Virus record (IMG/VR): IMGVR_UViG_3300037160_000009
Location: 1-45,659 of that record
Origin: a virus
Strand: one strand, 5' to 3'
Length of the DNA stretch: 45,659 nucleotides
The position numbers were made by a program, and so were the translations under genes. The notes under the pieces were generated by a model that saw only the letters and a list, made by a program, of their open reading frames with translations, was not told the DNA's origin and made no database searches. This document shows, in pieces, positions 43,735-45,659 of the stretch (position 1 is its first letter; each line of letters begins with the position of its first letter).

Positions 43735-45659
43735 CTAAAAGGCATTGCTATTTGCGAAGGGCGGTTTTGGAGTTGGCCCCGCCACGAAGGCTCGCGTCAT
43801 TCCGGCTTTAACCATACGCTGGGCATCTTCTGCACCAGCCTGGGCATTCTGGTTAACTTGTTGTCCGGGAGACGGTTGTCCCCCCATCACGCTTGCAGGC
43901 TGACCGTTCTGGAGAATCTGATTCATCATGTTGGGTTTAGGCGGACCAGCCTGTCCCTTGCTGTCCTGCATCTGCGGTCCCATCATCTGCATCTGTTGTT
44001 GCTGCTGCTGGAATTGAGGATCATAGAAGACCTCATCCATCCACTGGATGCCAGCATCCTTCGCCATCCGTAGCACGAAGGCTTGGAAGGAGAACGGAAC
44101 ACCCAGGCCCATACAGATTTGTGCAGCAGCCGCAGCAGCCGGGAGAATCTTCTGAGCGAGGTCGTACTCCTGTTGGAGGCGAACCTTGCTGTCGATTCGT
44201 CCCATCGACTCAGGTTCGATCTCGAACGTGAAGTCGATGTAATCCCCGCTGCGAATCTCCGGCGTCAGGATGACTTGAACTTCCTGAATCGTCGGCGGTT
44301 GCAGGAATTGTGCCCCAGTCATGGGGTCCATCTGCATTCCACCGGGAGTAACGTGCCGCTTCGCGAGCGGGATGTTCATCAGGGGATCAGTGTGGAAGTA
44401 CCACGCTCGCCGACGCTTCTCGTCGGCAGCAAACTTGTACACCATGTCCTTCATGTCTTCCAGGGACACGGAAGCATTCTGCTGGAGGATGTTCGCAGCT
44501 GTCGCGGACTTTGCATCGACTCGCTGACCACCCACCTGCTCGGGATTGCCCGCCATCATGTTGAACCACGCCTGAAGAGAGGACAGGTGGTTCTCGTTGG
44601 AATTCTCCTGCCCGCCGAGTCGCATGATCTCCACGGCTGAGGGATCATCAACTGCCACACCTTCGCCATCGGACGCATTCCGAATCTCTTCCGCATCGTC
44701 GGCGGCAGATCGCTTGTAGGCGTACACGTCCTTCTGACGTTGGGCCTGCTCCACGATCTTCTTCGCCATCCGGTTAGAGAGTTCGTGCAGATCAGACCAG
44801 ATGCCAACCATCGGGACGGGGAGGCAGTTACCCGGCACGGGCGGCGTCAGGGCGAGCAAGGAGTACGGACCTTCCTTCACGCCGTAGTAGTCCTCTACGC
44901 GGAGATATTCGTCATAGTCCATATCCTCGCTGCCGGGGATCGTGACCATCGCGTTCGCATCAGGCACCCACAATTCCACGATCTCCACGTCGTCTTCCAG
45001 GGCGGAGTTCTCAGACTCCTCAATGTTTCTCATCGACAGGTTGTAAGCCCGCTTGTCTCTGTGAGTTTCCTGTCCGGCTCTAGGAAGACGCTCAACCAAG
45101 TCATTGTCGTACAGCCCGCTATCAAGCAGCACACGGCGGGGAACGGTAATACGGTCCCCCATAAAAGAGGCATCAACGAACATATGCTCGCGGCTATTTG
45201 GATCAACCACCCAATTGTCAAAGTCCACTTTCTTTGTATAAACCGTACCAGCATCAACATGCCCTTCCATATCATCCATCGCGTAGACGCTATCACTTTG
45301 ACACAGGCCGGTCTTCAGAATCCCGAGAGTGAAGATCGCGTCCACGATGGAGGCCCGATACTCATTACAGATGTTAATTTTCTTATCATTCTGGTCTAAA
45401 GCTAGTCCCAACAGGGTTGCGTACTCGCGTGAGGCGAGATATGGGGTCATAATGATCGTTCGAGGGAAGTTCATCACCATCGTGGGAAGTAGCACTCGGA
45501 TGGCATTAAATACCATATTTAGGGCTTCATCGCCCACATTTCCGGCATTACTGTCATAATACGGACCCGTATACTGTCGAAGGAAGTGCAGACGGGCAGC
45601 ACGAAAGTTAGCAAGGCGGTCAAAGCCCCGTTTGACAGCCAACATCACCTTATGTGGGG
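43735..45659 (-). CDS. Portal protein (main part; starts at position 149 across the circle)
   Basis: Forms the dodecameric ring through which DNA enters and leaves the head. 637 residues are visible from the GTG at 45648; the true protein is 648 residues from the ATG at 149. The body has long helices and acidic regions (ALEDDVEIVELWVPDANAMV, YDEYLRVEDYYGVKEG), and the C-terminus is rich in Gln, Met and Pro (QFQQQQQQMQMMGPQMQ), like podovirus portals. WSDLHELSNRMAKKIVEQAQ matches portal stem-region helices. It is immediately downstream of the terminase and its ATG overlaps the terminase stop. Confidence 0.88.
   Translation of the reverse strand, partial: PHKVMLAVKRGFDRLANFRAARLHFLRQYTGPYYDSNAGNVGDEALNMVFNAIRVLLPTMVMNFPRTIIMTPYLASREYATLLGLALDQNDKKINICNEYRASIVDAIFTLGILKTGLCQSDSVYAMDDMEGHVDAGTVYTKKVDFDNWVVDPNSREHMFVDASFMGDRITVPRRVLLDSGLYDNDLVERLPRAGQETHRDKRAYNLSMRNIEESENSALEDDVEIVELWVPDANAMVTIPGSEDMDYDEYLRVEDYYGVKEGPYSLLALTPPVPGNCLPVPMVGIWSDLHELSNRMAKKIVEQAQRQKDVYAYKRSAADDAEEIRNASDGEGVAVDDPSAVEIMRLGGQENSNENHLSSLQAWFNMMAGNPEQVGGQRVDAKSATAANILQQNASVSLEDMKDMVYKFAADEKRRRAWYFHTDPLMNIPLAKRHVTPGGMQMDPMTGAQFLQPPTIQEVQVILTPEIRSGDYIDFTFEIEPESMGRIDSKVRLQQEYDLAQKILPAAAAAAQICMGLGVPFSFQAFVLRMAKDAGIQWMDEVFYDPQFQQQQQQMQMMGPQMQDSKGQAGPPKPNMMNQILQNGQPASVMGGQPSPGQQVNQNAQAGAEDAQRMVKAGMTRAFVAGPTPKPPFANSNAF
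45533..45659. repeat. Terminal direct repeat, right copy (circular overlap)
   Basis: Exact copy of bases 1-127, inside the portal gene. See the left copy for interpretation. Confidence 0.95.

Overview
The window is one complete genome of a tailed phage (Caudoviricetes), most likely podovirus-like. Its first 127 bases recur exactly as its last 127, so the contig closes into a circle of 45,532 unique bases. The portal gene runs across the seam: it starts at position 149, overlaps the terminase stop as TAATG, runs off the left end and continues at the right end. A nozzle-like beta-propeller tail protein, Gln-rich internal proteins and a very large ejection-type protein, with no tape measure or contractile-sheath genes, suggest a short-tailed virion. 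I see no integrase, lysogeny repressor or RNA polymerase, so I infer a lytic phage using host RNA polymerase. The host is not identifiable; the two tRNA-like genes do not encode CCA.

Layout. (1) About 149-5916, minus strand: large terminase, endonuclease VII, zinc ribbon, a small-terminase candidate, three tandem paralogues, a membrane-anchored protein with caspase-like motifs, a family 2 glycosyltransferase and an MNGKGD-type small protein, all downstream of a strong minus-strand promoter at 6047-6075. (2) About 6076-6783: a non-coding control region with iteron-like repeats, promoters and inverted repeats. (3) 6829-25333, plus strand: early genes. These comprise small unknown proteins, a zinc-finger amidoligase with a class II glutamine amidotransferase, then replication, recombination and nucleotide genes (family A DNA polymerase, DNA methyltransferase, RuvC-like resolvase, Cas4-like nuclease carrying an HNH gene, Sak4-like ATPase, GroES-like protein, primase-helicase, nucleotide hydrolase, phosphoesterase) and a membrane or lysis-type and regulatory group. 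(4) 25244 to the right end, minus strand: late genes. In transcription order from the seam they are portal, small proteins, SAM methyltransferase, family 9 glycosyltransferase, small proteins, FmdB-like zinc ribbon, scaffold, major capsid protein, decoration-type proteins, connector, nozzle, fibre, ejection proteins and a holin-like protein.

Control logic. Promoters with TTGACA, a 17-base spacer and TATACT or TACACT recur on both strands, most with GTGG just before the -10 box. One at 15927 would give a leaderless mRNA for the Cas4-like gene. Three other early genes have no Shine-Dalgarno sequence and instead start 2-3 bases after a tRNA or a tRNA-like acceptor/T-arm minihelix. This suggests that tRNA-type processing could generate leaderless messages (tRNA punctuation). 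Many genes are coupled by TAATG or ATGA overlaps.

The observations I rate highest are the tRNA-like punctuation, the HNH gene nested in an open host frame inside the Cas4-like nuclease, the amidoligase plus amidotransferase pair, and the caspase-like membrane protein.
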